A stretch of 64,000 bases of DNA from NCBI GenBank assembly GCA_964578835.1, contig CAZOEL010000001.1, positions 62,001 to 126,000 on the forward strand, read 5' to 3'. Position numbers and translations under genes: made by a program. This document shows, piece by piece, positions 17,749 to 26,787 of this stretch (position 1 is its first letter; each line of letters opens with the position of its first letter). The notes beneath the pieces were generated by a model, which worked only from the letters and a program-made list of their open reading frames with translations, did not search any database and was not told where the DNA came from. The DNA is from CAZOEL01 sp964578835. Its GTDB lineage: Bacteria > Desulfobacterota > Syntrophobacteria > Syntrophobacterales > Syntrophobacteraceae.

Positions 17749-18987
17749 TTATGCGTCCATGTTGTCGACGATAGATCGAGCGAATTCCGAGCACTTCACT
17801 TCCTTTGCTCCCTCCAATTGTCGAGCCAGATCATAGGTTACCGTCTTTTGTTCGATTGTTTGCTCGAGGGCCGCTACGATGAGCTTTGCCGCCTCCATCC
17901 AGCCGAGATGCTCGAGCATCATGACTCCGGATAGGATGAGGGATCCGGGATTGATCTTATCCAGCCCGGCGTATTTGGGCGCCGTTCCGTGAGTGGCTTC
18001 AAAGACTGCGCAGCGATCCCCGATATTTGCTCCCGGAGCCATTCCAAGCCCACCCACCTGAGCTGCCAGGGCATCGGAAATGTAATCGCCGTTGAGGTTT
18101 GGAGTGGCCAAAACATCATATTCTTCGGGCCTCAGCAAAGCCTGCTGGAACATCGAATCGGCAATTCGATCTTTTATCACGATGCATCCGTTTGGAAGCT
18201 TGCCCGCATGCTTATCCCACAGGTCCGCTTCGGTTATGACCTTTTCGGCAAATTCCAAGGCCGCGAGCTCATATCCCCACTTCCTGAAGGCTCCTTCCGT
18301 GAACTTCATGATGTTGCCTTTGTGAACGAGGGTAACGGAAGAGCGGCCCCTTTCCAGGGCGTAATTGAGAGCACGTCTGACAAGACGAGCCGTTCGGCTG
18401 CGGCTCATGGGCTTTATCCCGATGCCGGACGCATCGGGAAGACTCACGCCGAATTGCTCCTTCAATATGCTCGAGAGGCGCATGGCCTCCTCAGATCCCG
18501 CCGCCCATTCAATTCCCGCATATACGTCTTCCGTGTTTTCGCGAAATACGACCATATCGACTTTTTCCGGCTGCTTCATGGGTGAAGGCATGCCCCGAAA
18601 ATATCGCACTGGCCGAATGCACGCGTAAAGGTCCAATAGCTGCCGCAAGGCGACATTGAGGCTTCGAATGCCCTCGCCGACCGGAGTGGTCATTGGCCCC
18701 TTTATGGCGACAACGCACTGGCTCAGCTTGTCCAGAGTCTCTTGCGGAAGCCATTCCCCTGTTTCTCGATGCGCTTTTTCGCCTGCAAGCAGTTCGAGCC
18801 AGTGAATTTTCTTGCTGTTTTTGTAAGCTTTTTCTACTGCTGCGTCCAAAACCACTTTCGTGGCGGCCCAGATGTCAGGTCCTACCCCGTCCCCCTCCAG
18901 GAAGCCGATATTGGGGTTAGACGGCACTTGAAGCTTCAGATCCTCTCCCACTGTAATCCAGGCGCCACTTGCATCATGACTTGCCAT
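17749..18987 (-). CDS. icd: NADP-dependent isocitrate dehydrogenase
   Basis: Isocitrate dehydrogenase (412 aa) converts isocitrate to 2-oxoglutarate in the TCA cycle. It is of the E. coli Icd type: GFLEGDGVGPDIW, the substrate loop RSLNVALRQLLDLYACIRPVR (the serine that AceK phosphorylates in E. coli), VVFRENTEDVYAGIEW, the metal-binding region NLNGDYISDALAAQVGGLG, and the cofactor region EATHGTAPKYAG. ATG 18987 follows GGGAAAG and overlaps the 3' end of prmA by 14 nt. The rest of the TCA genes are 22 kb away. No AceK gene seen. Confidence 0.96.
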   Translation of the reverse strand: MASHDASGAWITVGEDLKLQVPSNPNIGFLEGDGVGPDIWAATKVVLDAAVEKAYKNSKKIHWLELLAGEKAHRETGEWLPQETLDKLSQCVVAIKGPMTTPVGEGIRSLNVALRQLLDLYACIRPVRYFRGMPSPMKQPEKVDMVVFRENTEDVYAGIEWAAGSEEAMRLSSILKEQFGVSLPDASGIGIKPMSRSRTARLVRRALNYALERGRSSVTLVHKGNIMKFTEGAFRKWGYELAALEFAEKVITEADLWDKHAGKLPNGCIVIKDRIADSMFQQALLRPEEYDVLATPNLNGDYISDALAAQVGGLGMAPGANIGDRCAVFEATHGTAPKYAGLDKINPGSLILSGVMMLEHLGWMEAAKLIVAALEQTIEQKTVTYDLARQLEGAKEVKCSEFARSIVDNMDA

Positions 18988-19870
18988 TATCTTTCCCTTC
19001 TCCCAGACTGAATTCCAGCAGACTCCATTCTCCGGCAGCCTGCGCGCCAACCAATCTCACTCCCCGTTTTTCATACGCTTCCACAACCGATTCTCTCTGC
19101 TCAACCAATATGCCGCTCAGCGCCAGCGTTCCCGCTTGCTTCAAACGGGATGTCAAATCCTGCGCCATCGCTATCAGCGGCAGGGCTTGAATGTTGGCGA
19201 TGATCACATCGAATTGGCCGGAAAGATCGGCTGCTACGCCTTCCTGAAGTCGGATCGTGGAGGCGATGCCGTTGAGATCGACGTTCTCCTTTGCAACCTC
19301 GATGGCTTCCGGATCGTTGTCAATGGCCGTTATTTGCTTGAATCCCAGGAGAGCGGCGGCAATGGCCAGGATTCCGGACCCCGTGCCGACGTCGAGAAAA
19401 GAGCCGAACGCGGCCTTATCTTCTGCATCGGCGAGCTTTTCAAGCCATTCGAGACAAAGGCGGGTGCTCTCATGATGCCCAGTCCCGAAGGCCCGTCCGG
19501 GATCCATCCAAATCACCATATCTTCCGGCAACGGGTTGGGCTCCTCCCACGTCGGGCATACAAGAAAACGCCCTCCAACCCGCAGCGGCTTGAAATGGAC
19601 TTTCCAACGGTCTGCCCAGTCTTCCTGCTCGAGAGGCGAAATTGCGTAAGTAAACCGGTAGGGGATATCGTGAATCTTTGCGAATTCATCGAGCGCCCCT
19701 TGCAATTGCTCTTTCTGTCTACTTACAAGATAATCCCCTTCCAGATAAAAGCGAACGCCTGTTTCAGTAATTTCCACACCGATTTCAAATGCTTCTGCGA
19801 TAGTTGCCGCCAATTCCTCGGCAAGCTCGGCCTCACAGGCGACATCAATGGCTATCCACTGCTTTTTCAT
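18974..19870 (-). CDS. prmA: Ribosomal protein L11 methyltransferase
   Basis: PrmA (298 aa) is the SAM-dependent trimethyltransferase of ribosomal protein L11. The N-terminal substrate-recognition domain includes EQEDWADRWKVHFKPLRVG. It is followed by the family hallmark MDPGRAFGTGHHESTRLCLEWLE and the SAM-binding motif FLDVGTGSGILAIAAALLG, then IDNDPEAIEVAKEN and the catalytic-loop-like IIANIQALPLI (the usual NPPY-like motif is NIQA here, as in many PrmA). ATG 19870 has GGAGC upstream. The 3' end overlaps the icd start, consistent with one transcript. Confidence 0.95.
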   Translation of the reverse strand: MKKQWIAIDVACEAELAEELAATIAEAFEIGVEITETGVRFYLEGDYLVSRQKEQLQGALDEFAKIHDIPYRFTYAISPLEQEDWADRWKVHFKPLRVGGRFLVCPTWEEPNPLPEDMVIWMDPGRAFGTGHHESTRLCLEWLEKLADAEDKAAFGSFLDVGTGSGILAIAAALLGFKQITAIDNDPEAIEVAKENVDLNGIASTIRLQEGVAADLSGQFDVIIANIQALPLIAMAQDLTSRLKQAGTLALSGILVEQRESVVEAYEKRGVRLVGAQAAGEWSLLEFSLGEGKDNGKS

Positions 19871-20010
19871 GAAAGCTCCGCGGTTCACTACAACGAATAT
19901 CCAGACCCATCGAATTCCAATATTGCTTCATGATTTCCGGTCCTATCCATACCCGTTTGCAGGAATCGGCGCAAGAGCAACGTTCAAGGCTTTGGATGCG
20001 AGATCGCGAG

Positions 20011-20397
20011 CTATTGGCCGCGGATGGCTACACACTTGATTTCCACGGAAGCTCCGCGCGGAAGTCCTTTGACTTCCACCACAGCTCTGGCGGGTTTGTG
20101 CCCGGAGAAAAACTCATCGTATATCTTATTGAAGGCGGCAAATTGAGCCATATCGGTCAAATATACATCGACAGCGGCCACGTCCGTCAATTGATATCCT
20201 GCCGCCTGAAGAATTGCTTTGACGTTATCGAGCGCTTGTTGCGTCTGCTCGGGAAAGCCTTCGCCCGCCAATTCGCCTGTATCCGGCTTCAAGGCTATCT
20301 GTCCGCTCACAAACAACCACGGTCCCGCCTGAACAGCCTGTGAATAAGGGCCGATCGCCGCGGGGGCTTTGTCGGTTTGTATCGCCTTGAGGCTCAT
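20011..20397 (-). CDS. ridA: RidA family reactive intermediate (enamine/imine) deaminase
   Basis: The product (128 aa) matches the RidA/YjgF family in length and motifs: AIGPYSQAVQAGPWLFVSGQIALKPDTGEL near the N-terminus, the catalytic arginine in GHKPARAVVEVKGLPRGASVEIKCVAI, and the conserved glutamate EIKC. RidA trimers hydrolyse the reactive 2-aminoacrylate released by PLP enzymes. It lies 140 nt upstream of prmA on the same strand and is divergent from the glycosyltransferase operon. Confidence 0.96.
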   Translation of the reverse strand: MSLKAIQTDKAPAAIGPYSQAVQAGPWLFVSGQIALKPDTGELAGEGFPEQTQQALDNVKAILQAAGYQLTDVAAVDVYLTDMAQFAAFNKIYDEFFSGHKPARAVVEVKGLPRGASVEIKCVAIRGQ

Positions 20398-20464
20398 AAT
20401 GCATTCTCCTTACGTAGAAAATGGTTTAGGGGTATATCTATAAAAGGTTCTAGATAAAACTTTA

Positions 20465-20493
20465 TTGCCATGTTTTGTTAATAATTCTATTAT
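20465..20493 (+). promoter_or_regulatory. Sigma-70-like promoter for the glycosyltransferase operon
   Basis: TTGCCA (20465-20470) and TATTAT (20488-20493) are spaced by exactly 17 bases in AT-rich DNA between ridA and the first glycosyltransferase. Transcription would begin near 20500, upstream of either candidate start codon. Confidence 0.55.
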
Positions 20494-20582
20494 GCTTTCG
20501 ATTAACTTTAATGAACTTGCAGCGCCATTACAAGATGCGCAATACGCGTTGATTGGCCTTTGATCTTTTGAGAGAGCCCGAA

Positions 20583-21791
20583 TTGAGCGCTCAACCCCCA
20601 TATAAGATTCTCATGTATTCCCATGACACTTTCGGCCTGGGGCATATTCGAAGGTGTCTGGCCATCGCTTTGAGCTTGAGGAAAAGCCCCGCCAATATAC
20701 TGATAATCACCGGATCGGTGCTGGCCGGACGGTTCAAGATTCCAATGGGAATTGATTTCGTCCGCGTTCCCGGCATGATCAAGGTTACCAACGAGCAGTA
20801 CCTCCCCCTTTCCATGAAGCTGGAAGCCACGGAAGTCCTCGAGATAAGAAAAAAGATCATTCTGGCCACGGCTAAAGCCTTTAGCCCGGACTTCTTCATT
20901 GTGGATAAAGCTCCGCTTGGCCTGAAGAGAGAAGTTTACGACACTCTTCACTGGATAAAGGAGGCGCTCCCCCGTTGCCGATCCATCCTCGGACTGAGGG
21001 ATATCATGGACAGCGCGGCGATTACGATCGAGGACTGGGAAGACAAGGGAATCTACCAGGCCATGGAGGAATTTTACGATGAGATATGGGTATATGGCAG
21101 GCGAGATTTCTATGACCCCATCGAAGAATACAGGATTCCCCCTCAAGTAGCCTGCAAGGTTCATTTTACGGGTTATATCCCCAGGAAGGTCCCTTCCGCG
21201 GAGCAGGTCCGGTGCGCGCGGGAATCCTTCGACATACGAGAAGGTGAAAAGCTCGTCCTTGTCACCATGGGGGGCGGAGGGGACGGACATCCGGTTGTGA
21301 ACACATTCCTTACGGCCTTCGAGCCTTCGAGAGGCGGCGTGCCTGATAAGATGCGCGTCGTGATCGTGACCGGTCCTTTCATTTCGACAAAAGATTATCA
21401 GGACGTAGTTCGCAGAGCCGACGCACTGGGATTCACCACATTGAAATTTCATCGCTTTATGGAAGGCCTTATCGGCGCCGCGCAGGTGGTGGTGAGCATG
21501 GGCGGATACAATACCGTCTGCGAGATTGCGAGTCAGAAGAAGCCATCCCTGATCGTCCCAAGAACCGTTCCCCGGGAGGAGCAGCTCATTCGCGCTCAGG
21601 TGCTTTGCCGCAAGGGCTTTTGCGACTATTTGGATCCTCGGGAGCTGACGCCCGAGACTTTGCGCCGAAGAATTCTCACTCTCATAGACAATGGCCGGGA
21701 TTACCGGCAAAAGATGGCGTCTTTTCCCTTTACGGCTTTGGACGTGATAAGAAAGCGCATAACGGAGCCTAAAAGCGAGGAGAAATCGTGA
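20583..21791 (+). CDS. MurG-like predicted glycosyltransferase (GT-B)
   Basis: The product (about 402 aa) has the two-domain GT-B layout of MurG-like predicted glycosyltransferases. The N-terminal ILMYSHDTFGLGHIRRCLAIA resembles the G-rich loop of MurG, and the C-terminal nucleotide-sugar block reads VVVSMGGYNTVCEIASQKKPSLIVPR with a preceding VTMGGGGDGH. The start is uncertain. TTG 20583 has GAGAGAG 6 bases upstream; TTG 20553 lacks a ribosome site; ATG 20613 would cut into the first strand. Its stop overlaps the next gene's GTG. It is the first of three translationally coupled glycosyltransferases, likely making one glycan or glycolipid. Donor and acceptor cannot be read from the sequence. 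Confidence 0.85.
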   Translation: MSAQPPYKILMYSHDTFGLGHIRRCLAIALSLRKSPANILIITGSVLAGRFKIPMGIDFVRVPGMIKVTNEQYLPLSMKLEATEVLEIRKKIILATAKAFSPDFFIVDKAPLGLKREVYDTLHWIKEALPRCRSILGLRDIMDSAAITIEDWEDKGIYQAMEEFYDEIWVYGRRDFYDPIEEYRIPPQVACKVHFTGYIPRKVPSAEQVRCARESFDIREGEKLVLVTMGGGGDGHPVVNTFLTAFEPSRGGVPDKMRVVIVTGPFISTKDYQDVVRRADALGFTTLKFHRFMEGLIGAAQVVVSMGGYNTVCEIASQKKPSLIVPRTVPREEQLIRAQVLCRKGFCDYLDPRELTPETLRRRILTLIDNGRDYRQKMASFPFTALDVIRKRITEPKSEEKS

Positions 21792-23038
21792 GCCCGGGAG
21801 AAAAGCGCCTCGGGATGATCCTCAAGGGCTATCCGCGCATATCCGAAAGCTTCATCAGCACTGAAATCTTGCTCCTTGAATCCCTCGGAGCTTCGATAGA
21901 TATTTACTCCCTGAAACAGCCGAGAGAGAGCTTTTCGCACGCGCACGTGAAGAAGATCAAAGCTCCCGTGAGGTACATGCCCGAATATGTTCTTCCGCAC
22001 TGGCGCGAATTGCTCCGAAGCAATACAGATCTTTGGCTGAAAGAGGGGCGGCGTTACGGAAGATGCCTGGCCGGCGCTATCCTGAGAGCTGCCGAAAGAA
22101 AAAAGACGGCGACCCTGCGCCATTTCCTGCAGGCGGGACATCTGGCTGCGACTTGTCTCTCCGGTTCTGAGGTCGCTCACATTCACGCCCACTTCTGCCA
22201 TACCCCGACCTCGGTGGCGTTGTTCGCCTCGGAGCTTACGGGGCTTCCCTTCAGCTTCACCGCGCACGCCAAAGATATTTATACTTCCGATCCGGAACAG
22301 TTGGTCCGCAAAATGGAAAGCGCCCGCTTCGTGGTCACCTGCACCGGCTACAATGCGCGGTGCCTCACCCGGCTTGCAGACGCAGCAGGATGCAATACTC
22401 CCATCCACACCATCTATCATGGAATAGACCTCGATCTCTTCACCCCGAGGGCGCAGCCCGCACCCGGTCCTCCCTACCGGATTCTCTCGGTCGGCCGTCT
22501 TGTTCCCAAAAAAGGCTATGACGATCTTCTGAAGGCCTTGAAGATCCTGGCTGATGCAGGGCTCGATTTCGAGCTCACCCATATCGGAAGCGGGGAAATA
22601 GAGCATCAGATAAAGAACATGGCGTCCTCGCTGGGGCTCGAGGGGCGAGTGAGAATGCTTGGTACGCTTCCCCACAAGGATGTTCTAACCCATTATCATA
22701 AGGCTCATTGTTTCGTCTTGGCGTGCAAGGTGGCTTCGAACGGAGACCGAGACGGAATTCCAAATGTTCTGGTGGAGGCTATGGCTGTGGGGCTTCCCGT
22801 TGTCACCACCAATGTTTCCGCTATTCCGGAGCTTGTGGAGGATGAGGAGACGGGAATTCTCGTAGAGCCTGAAAGGCCGGAGGCCATGGCTAAAAGCATC
22901 GTCAGGGCGCTCCTCCATCCCGAGCAATTTGTGGATATTGTGGCGAGAGCAAGGGCGAAGGTCGAACGGGATTTCGATAACCGGCGCTGCGTGCAGAGCC
23001 TTCACCGGCTATTCGAGAGAGCTTTGCAGGGCCAGTGA
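21788..23038 (+). CDS. GT4-family glycosyltransferase
   Basis: The product (416 aa) is a GT-B retaining glycosyltransferase of family 4 (group 1). Its N-terminal domain includes HIHAHFCHTPTSVALFAS and PFSFTAHAKDIY. The C-terminal donor domain has ILSVGRLVPKKGYDDLLKAL, the loop LACKVASNGDRDGIPNVLVEAMAVGLPVVTT, and the nucleotide-binding E-x7-E around GIPNVLVEAMAVG. GTG 21788 overlaps the stop of the previous gene and the 3' end overlaps the next start, so it is the middle gene of a coupled operon. The sugar transferred is unknown, but the 'D-G-I-P-N' loop is common in exopolysaccharide enzymes. Confidence 0.92.
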   Translation: MSPGEKRLGMILKGYPRISESFISTEILLLESLGASIDIYSLKQPRESFSHAHVKKIKAPVRYMPEYVLPHWRELLRSNTDLWLKEGRRYGRCLAGAILRAAERKKTATLRHFLQAGHLAATCLSGSEVAHIHAHFCHTPTSVALFASELTGLPFSFTAHAKDIYTSDPEQLVRKMESARFVVTCTGYNARCLTRLADAAGCNTPIHTIYHGIDLDLFTPRAQPAPGPPYRILSVGRLVPKKGYDDLLKALKILADAGLDFELTHIGSGEIEHQIKNMASSLGLEGRVRMLGTLPHKDVLTHYHKAHCFVLACKVASNGDRDGIPNVLVEAMAVGLPVVTTNVSAIPELVEDEETGILVEPERPEAMAKSIVRALLHPEQFVDIVARARAKVERDFDNRRCVQSLHRLFERALQGQ

Positions 23039-24147
23039 AGATTGCGCTCTATTGTCCCAATAAGCCTCTGTCCCACCCGCATCCTTCCGGGGACCTCGTC
23101 ATAGCGCGAGGCATACAACGCGCCTTGAACCTCTCAGGCCACGACTGCAGAGAAATCGTCGCGTTTCGGTCCCGCTGGTTCTGGACTTCTCCGCAAGGGC
23201 TGTTCGAAGCCTGCCGCGCCTTTTTCATGGCCTTCAAGAATGCTCTCGCCCTCAAGCCAGACTTGTGGCTCACCTACCACACCTACTACAAATCTCCTGA
23301 CATATTTGGACCATCCATCTGTCGTCTCCTCAATATTCCATACGTCCTGTTTCAGCCGATGTACGCCACCAAATGGCGCAAGAAATCAGGGAGCAGAGTC
23401 GGCTTTTATCTAAACCGCATAGCCCTCAAGGCCGCGCGCCATGCTTTTGCGAATAACCTCGAAGACCTCGGCGCTTTGCGTAGAGTCATTCCCTCGGAAC
23501 GCATCACCTATCTTCCACCGGGGATCTTTCCCGAAGAATTCGCAAGGGATGAATTTGCAAGAGAAAGGATCAGAGCCGCCTACGGCATTCCGGATGACAT
23601 GCCTCTTATCATGTCCGCCGCGCGTCTGAGAGACGATGTCAAATTCCGGAGTATGACCTATCTCATCCACTCCCTGGCGCTCCTCAACGCTGAGGAAGAT
23701 CGCTTCATGCTCCTGATCGCAGGCGACGGTCCCATGGAAGACGAGCTAAAGAGGCTTGGCCGAAAGCTTTTGCCCGGCCAAACGCTTTTTTGCGGCGGGG
23801 TGAAGCGGGAGAAAATGGTCGACTACTACTCGGCCGCAGATTTGTTCGTCTTTCCCGGAATAGGAGAATCCCTCGGCATGGTTTTCCTGGAGGCTCAAGC
23901 GTCCGGTCTTCCCGTAGTGGCTTTGAAGAGCCCTGCGACCCTCCAGGTCATCCGCAACGACGCAACCGGTTTTCTTGTCGCCGATGATGGCGGAAGATCC
24001 ATGGCAAAAGCCGTCTCAAGGCTTCTTCATGATTCGGATCTGCGCGGCAGGCTGGGGGCGAACGGCCGCGAGCTCATCTGGAAGGAGAGGAATCTTCATA
24101 AGAATTACCTTCGGCTTTCCTCAATACTGGAGCGGTTGAAGGTCTGA
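23035..24147 (+). CDS. GT4-family glycosyltransferase
   Basis: The product (370 aa) is a second family-4 glycosyltransferase. N-terminal KIALYCPNKPLSHPHPSGDLVIARGI gives the acceptor-side Rossmann start. The C-terminal domain has FMLLIAGDGPMEDELKRLG, DLFVFPGIGESLGMVFLEAQASGLPVVAL and the donor-site GESLGMVFLEAQ (E-x7-E). GTG 23035 overlaps the preceding TGA, so translation is coupled. No signal peptide or membrane anchor is visible; it probably acts at the cytoplasmic face of the membrane. Target glycan unknown. Confidence 0.9.
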   Translation: MKIALYCPNKPLSHPHPSGDLVIARGIQRALNLSGHDCREIVAFRSRWFWTSPQGLFEACRAFFMAFKNALALKPDLWLTYHTYYKSPDIFGPSICRLLNIPYVLFQPMYATKWRKKSGSRVGFYLNRIALKAARHAFANNLEDLGALRRVIPSERITYLPPGIFPEEFARDEFARERIRAAYGIPDDMPLIMSAARLRDDVKFRSMTYLIHSLALLNAEEDRFMLLIAGDGPMEDELKRLGRKLLPGQTLFCGGVKREKMVDYYSAADLFVFPGIGESLGMVFLEAQASGLPVVALKSPATLQVIRNDATGFLVADDGGRSMAKAVSRLLHDSDLRGRLGANGRELIWKERNLHKNYLRLSSILERLKV

Positions 24148-24256
24148 GATCCGCCAGATCCAGCCCCTCAGTAAAAAAGTCGGCTCCCATACTAACAAGG
24201 CGCGCGATGAGTGATTACAACTACTATTACCCTTTGGGGATGACGAAAGGATGGTC

Positions 24257-25438
24257 ATGAAGCATCTTGCTTTTATCGGAACGGTTATGGCCGCCGCATT
24301 TCTTTCCATCTTCCTGCCATGCCGCGTTCGCGCAAAGTCTTTGCAATCCGAGATTCCTGAAGCCTGGACCATGTACGAGCCCGATCCTGACTTTGAATTC
24401 CACGGGATGCGGCCGGGCTGCGCCATGGGGGATCCCTTCTATTTCTTTGCCAGACGAGGAACAAGCGATAATCTGGTCATCTTTTTCGACGGCGGAGGCG
24501 CCTGCTGGCACGCATCCAATTGCTTTAAGCATCCCACTTATGCCCAGAACATTCTTGAAACCGAGGAGAGCTTCGAACGGGGCATCTTCGACGTGGGCAA
24601 TCCGGCCAATCCTTTCAGAGAATGGAGCCAGGTGTTCATACCCTATTGCACGGGAGACCTCCATCTCGGGGCGAAGGACGCTGAATACGATGATGAAGGC
24701 TCTGCTCATGGGATCATCCGCCATAGAGGCTTTGTCAATTTTCAGTCCGTGTTGAAGTGGATCACCGCGAATTTTAGAAATCCCGGTAAGATACTTGTCA
24801 GCGGATCAAGCGCCGGAAGCTATGCGGCAATGTGGGGGCTCGCGCATGTTCAGGAGGTTTATCCGAATTCCGACTGCATTCTGCTTGGCGATGGAGGGAA
24901 TGGCGTTATCACTAAGGATTTCCTGGAGGAGGCGTTGAAGCGCTGGGGATTGCTCGCCAATGCGCCTGACTGGATTCCCGGCCTCAGGGAAGCTCTTTCT
25001 TCGGAGCGCGCGGTTCCCGAAATGTACAAAGCGCTCGCCAAGCATTATCCCAACAGTCGTATTGCGCAGTACGCCACGGCTTACGATGCCGTTCAGGTCT
25101 ATTTCTATAACCTCATGCTCGATATTGATAGGTCTGTGCATGATCCTCAGATCTGGGAGCAGGTGGATACTTCGGTTTCGGAAAGGTGGCATTCTCTCAT
25201 GTCCGATTATGTGAGGTCTGCTTCTGAGAAATCTCCTAATTACAGCTATTACATCGGCGAAGGAAAAGACCACACCATTTTGGGGTACGACAAGTTCTAC
25301 CAGGAAGAATCAGGAGGAGGTCCTTTCCTCCTGTGGCTCGAAGGAATTATCGGTGGTAATTCCGGTAAGAGGGAACCTAATGAGAGTGAGGTAGAGCGAC
25401 ATGAAAAGCCAGGGCATAAGAAGGAAATCGCGCGGTGA
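24257..25438 (+). CDS. Secreted pectin-acetylesterase-like (Notum-fold) hydrolase
   Basis: The product (393 aa) starts with a signal peptide (MKHLAFIGTVMAAAFLSIFLPCRVRAK). It then shows the hallmarks of the pectinacetylesterase/Notum family: NLVIFFDGGGACW (oxyanion region), FIPYCTGDLHLG, the nucleophile elbow ILVSGSSAGSYAAMWG, LLGDGGNG, and a late histidine in GKDHTILG completing a Ser-Asp-His triad. These enzymes remove acetyl or acyl groups from polysaccharides or proteins. ATG 24257 is preferred because AAAGG lies 6 bases before it; an ATG at 24251 touches that site. It follows the glycosyltransferase operon by about 110 bp and overlaps the next gene, suggesting a joint role in extracellular glycan modification. 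Substrate inferred only. Confidence 0.85.
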   Translation: MKHLAFIGTVMAAAFLSIFLPCRVRAKSLQSEIPEAWTMYEPDPDFEFHGMRPGCAMGDPFYFFARRGTSDNLVIFFDGGGACWHASNCFKHPTYAQNILETEESFERGIFDVGNPANPFREWSQVFIPYCTGDLHLGAKDAEYDDEGSAHGIIRHRGFVNFQSVLKWITANFRNPGKILVSGSSAGSYAAMWGLAHVQEVYPNSDCILLGDGGNGVITKDFLEEALKRWGLLANAPDWIPGLREALSSERAVPEMYKALAKHYPNSRIAQYATAYDAVQVYFYNLMLDIDRSVHDPQIWEQVDTSVSERWHSLMSDYVRSASEKSPNYSYYIGEGKDHTILGYDKFYQEESGGGPFLLWLEGIIGGNSGKREPNESEVERHEKPGHKKEIAR

Positions 25439-26648
25439 AAGACAGAAGAAGGCTGTTAGCCGCCTTTGTAACATGGATGTCGCCCGGGGCGCCAAAGGAG
25501 GGTTGAGAAAGACGCCCTTGATTCTATTGCGCCTGCTTGCGATGGCAACCGTTATCAGTTTTGCTGGAGTCGCTTATTCGGATTTGAAAACAGAGACTGT
25601 TGCGTCGGGTCTCGATAAACCGGTTTCCATTTCTCATGCGGGGGACGGCTCCGGCCGTCTCTTCATAACGCTTCAAGCGGGGAAAATCGTGATCTGGGAC
25701 GGCTCAAAGATTCTTCCTGAGCCTTTTCTCGATGTCTCCTCGCTTGTTTCATGTTGCGGCGAACGTGGCTTGCTGGACGTCGCATTCCATCCCGAATATC
25801 CTAAAAACGGTTTTTTCTATGTCAATTATACGGATACAGATGGCGATACTGTTGTGGCCCGCTACAGGGTTTCCGGCAATCCCGACAAGGCGGAGCCGAA
25901 TTCGAGCGTCGTTATTCTCAGAGCCGATCAGCCTTTTGCCAATCATAACGGCGGCCAGCTTCAGTTTGGGCCGGATGGGCAATTGTACATAGGGCTGGGG
26001 GATGGAGGCTCGAGGGCCGACCCGGGAAACAGGGCTCAGAATCTTGACAGCCTGCTTGGAAAGATGCTCCGGATAAACGTCGATGCGGGCGAGAAGCCCT
26101 ACGCGATTCCCGCGGACAATCCCTTTGTCGGCAAAAAAGGCGCTCGCCCGGAAATATGGGCGTATGGCCTTCGCAATCCCTGGCGGTTTAGCTTTGACAG
26201 AGCCACTCACGAAATGTTCATAGCCGATGTGGGCCAGGAGGAATGGGAGGAAGTCAATCTTCAGAGCGCTGAAAGTCGTGGCGGAGAGAACTACGGATGG
26301 CGGCTCATGGAGGGAAATCATTGCTTCAACCCATCAAAAAACTGTAATAATGGCAAACTCGAATTGCCGATTCTCGAATACGATCATTCCCTCGGCTGCT
26401 CGATTACAGGTGGGTATGTCTACAGGGGAAGCCGCATCCCCGATCTGGTCGGCGCATATCTTTATGCGGATTATTGCACGGGCCGCATCTGGACGGGCAG
26501 GCGCGCAGAAGGAAACAAATGGGTGAGCTCGGAGGAATTCAAGGGAAATTTTCAGATTAGCTCCTTCGGTGAAGACGAAGCCGGCGAAATCTATTTTGCC
26601 GACCACTCAGGCGGATCGATTCAGCGCATCGCCGGCTTCGAGCGCTAA
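25401..26648 (+). CDS. PQQ-dependent sugar dehydrogenase family (soluble GDH/HHIP-like beta-propeller)
   Basis: The product (415 aa) is a six-bladed beta-propeller of the soluble glucose/sorbosone dehydrogenase family. Motifs are VASGLDKPVSISHAGDGSGRLFI, the catalytic-histidine region RGLLDVAFHPEYPKNGFFYVNYT, NHNGGQLQFGPDGQLYIGLGDGG, EIWAYGLRNPWRFSFD, and FIADVGQEEWEEVN. A hydrophobic segment at about 38-59 (preceded by a long Arg/Lys-rich stretch) is the probable export signal, so it is periplasmic or extracellular. Two Cys in the SLVSCCGERG segment are typical of the family. It overlaps the esterase gene by 38 nt. Whether it binds PQQ and oxidises a sugar, or is a catalytically silent propeller, cannot be told. 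Confidence 0.88.
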   Translation: MKSQGIRRKSRGERQKKAVSRLCNMDVARGAKGGLRKTPLILLRLLAMATVISFAGVAYSDLKTETVASGLDKPVSISHAGDGSGRLFITLQAGKIVIWDGSKILPEPFLDVSSLVSCCGERGLLDVAFHPEYPKNGFFYVNYTDTDGDTVVARYRVSGNPDKAEPNSSVVILRADQPFANHNGGQLQFGPDGQLYIGLGDGGSRADPGNRAQNLDSLLGKMLRINVDAGEKPYAIPADNPFVGKKGARPEIWAYGLRNPWRFSFDRATHEMFIADVGQEEWEEVNLQSAESRGGENYGWRLMEGNHCFNPSKNCNNGKLELPILEYDHSLGCSITGGYVYRGSRIPDLVGAYLYADYCTGRIWTGRRAEGNKWVSSEEFKGNFQISSFGEDEAGEIYFADHSGGSIQRIAGFER

Positions 26649-26787
26649 AGGCGGGTGGGCGAGAGACCTGGGACGTTATCAAAAGAAGCTGGGCGCCTGA
26701 TGCTGGATGCCGGGATTACGCAGGTGTGAACTCTGAAGCTTTTATCCAGCGTCCAATACTCTGCATTATTGTCGGGAAAGAGAAACG

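Noticed and set aside
20508..21710. 400-codon minus-strand frame antisense to the first glycosyltransferase
   Set aside because: Long antisense frames are expected in this codon usage; the plus strand has the clear GT-B motifs and an operon.
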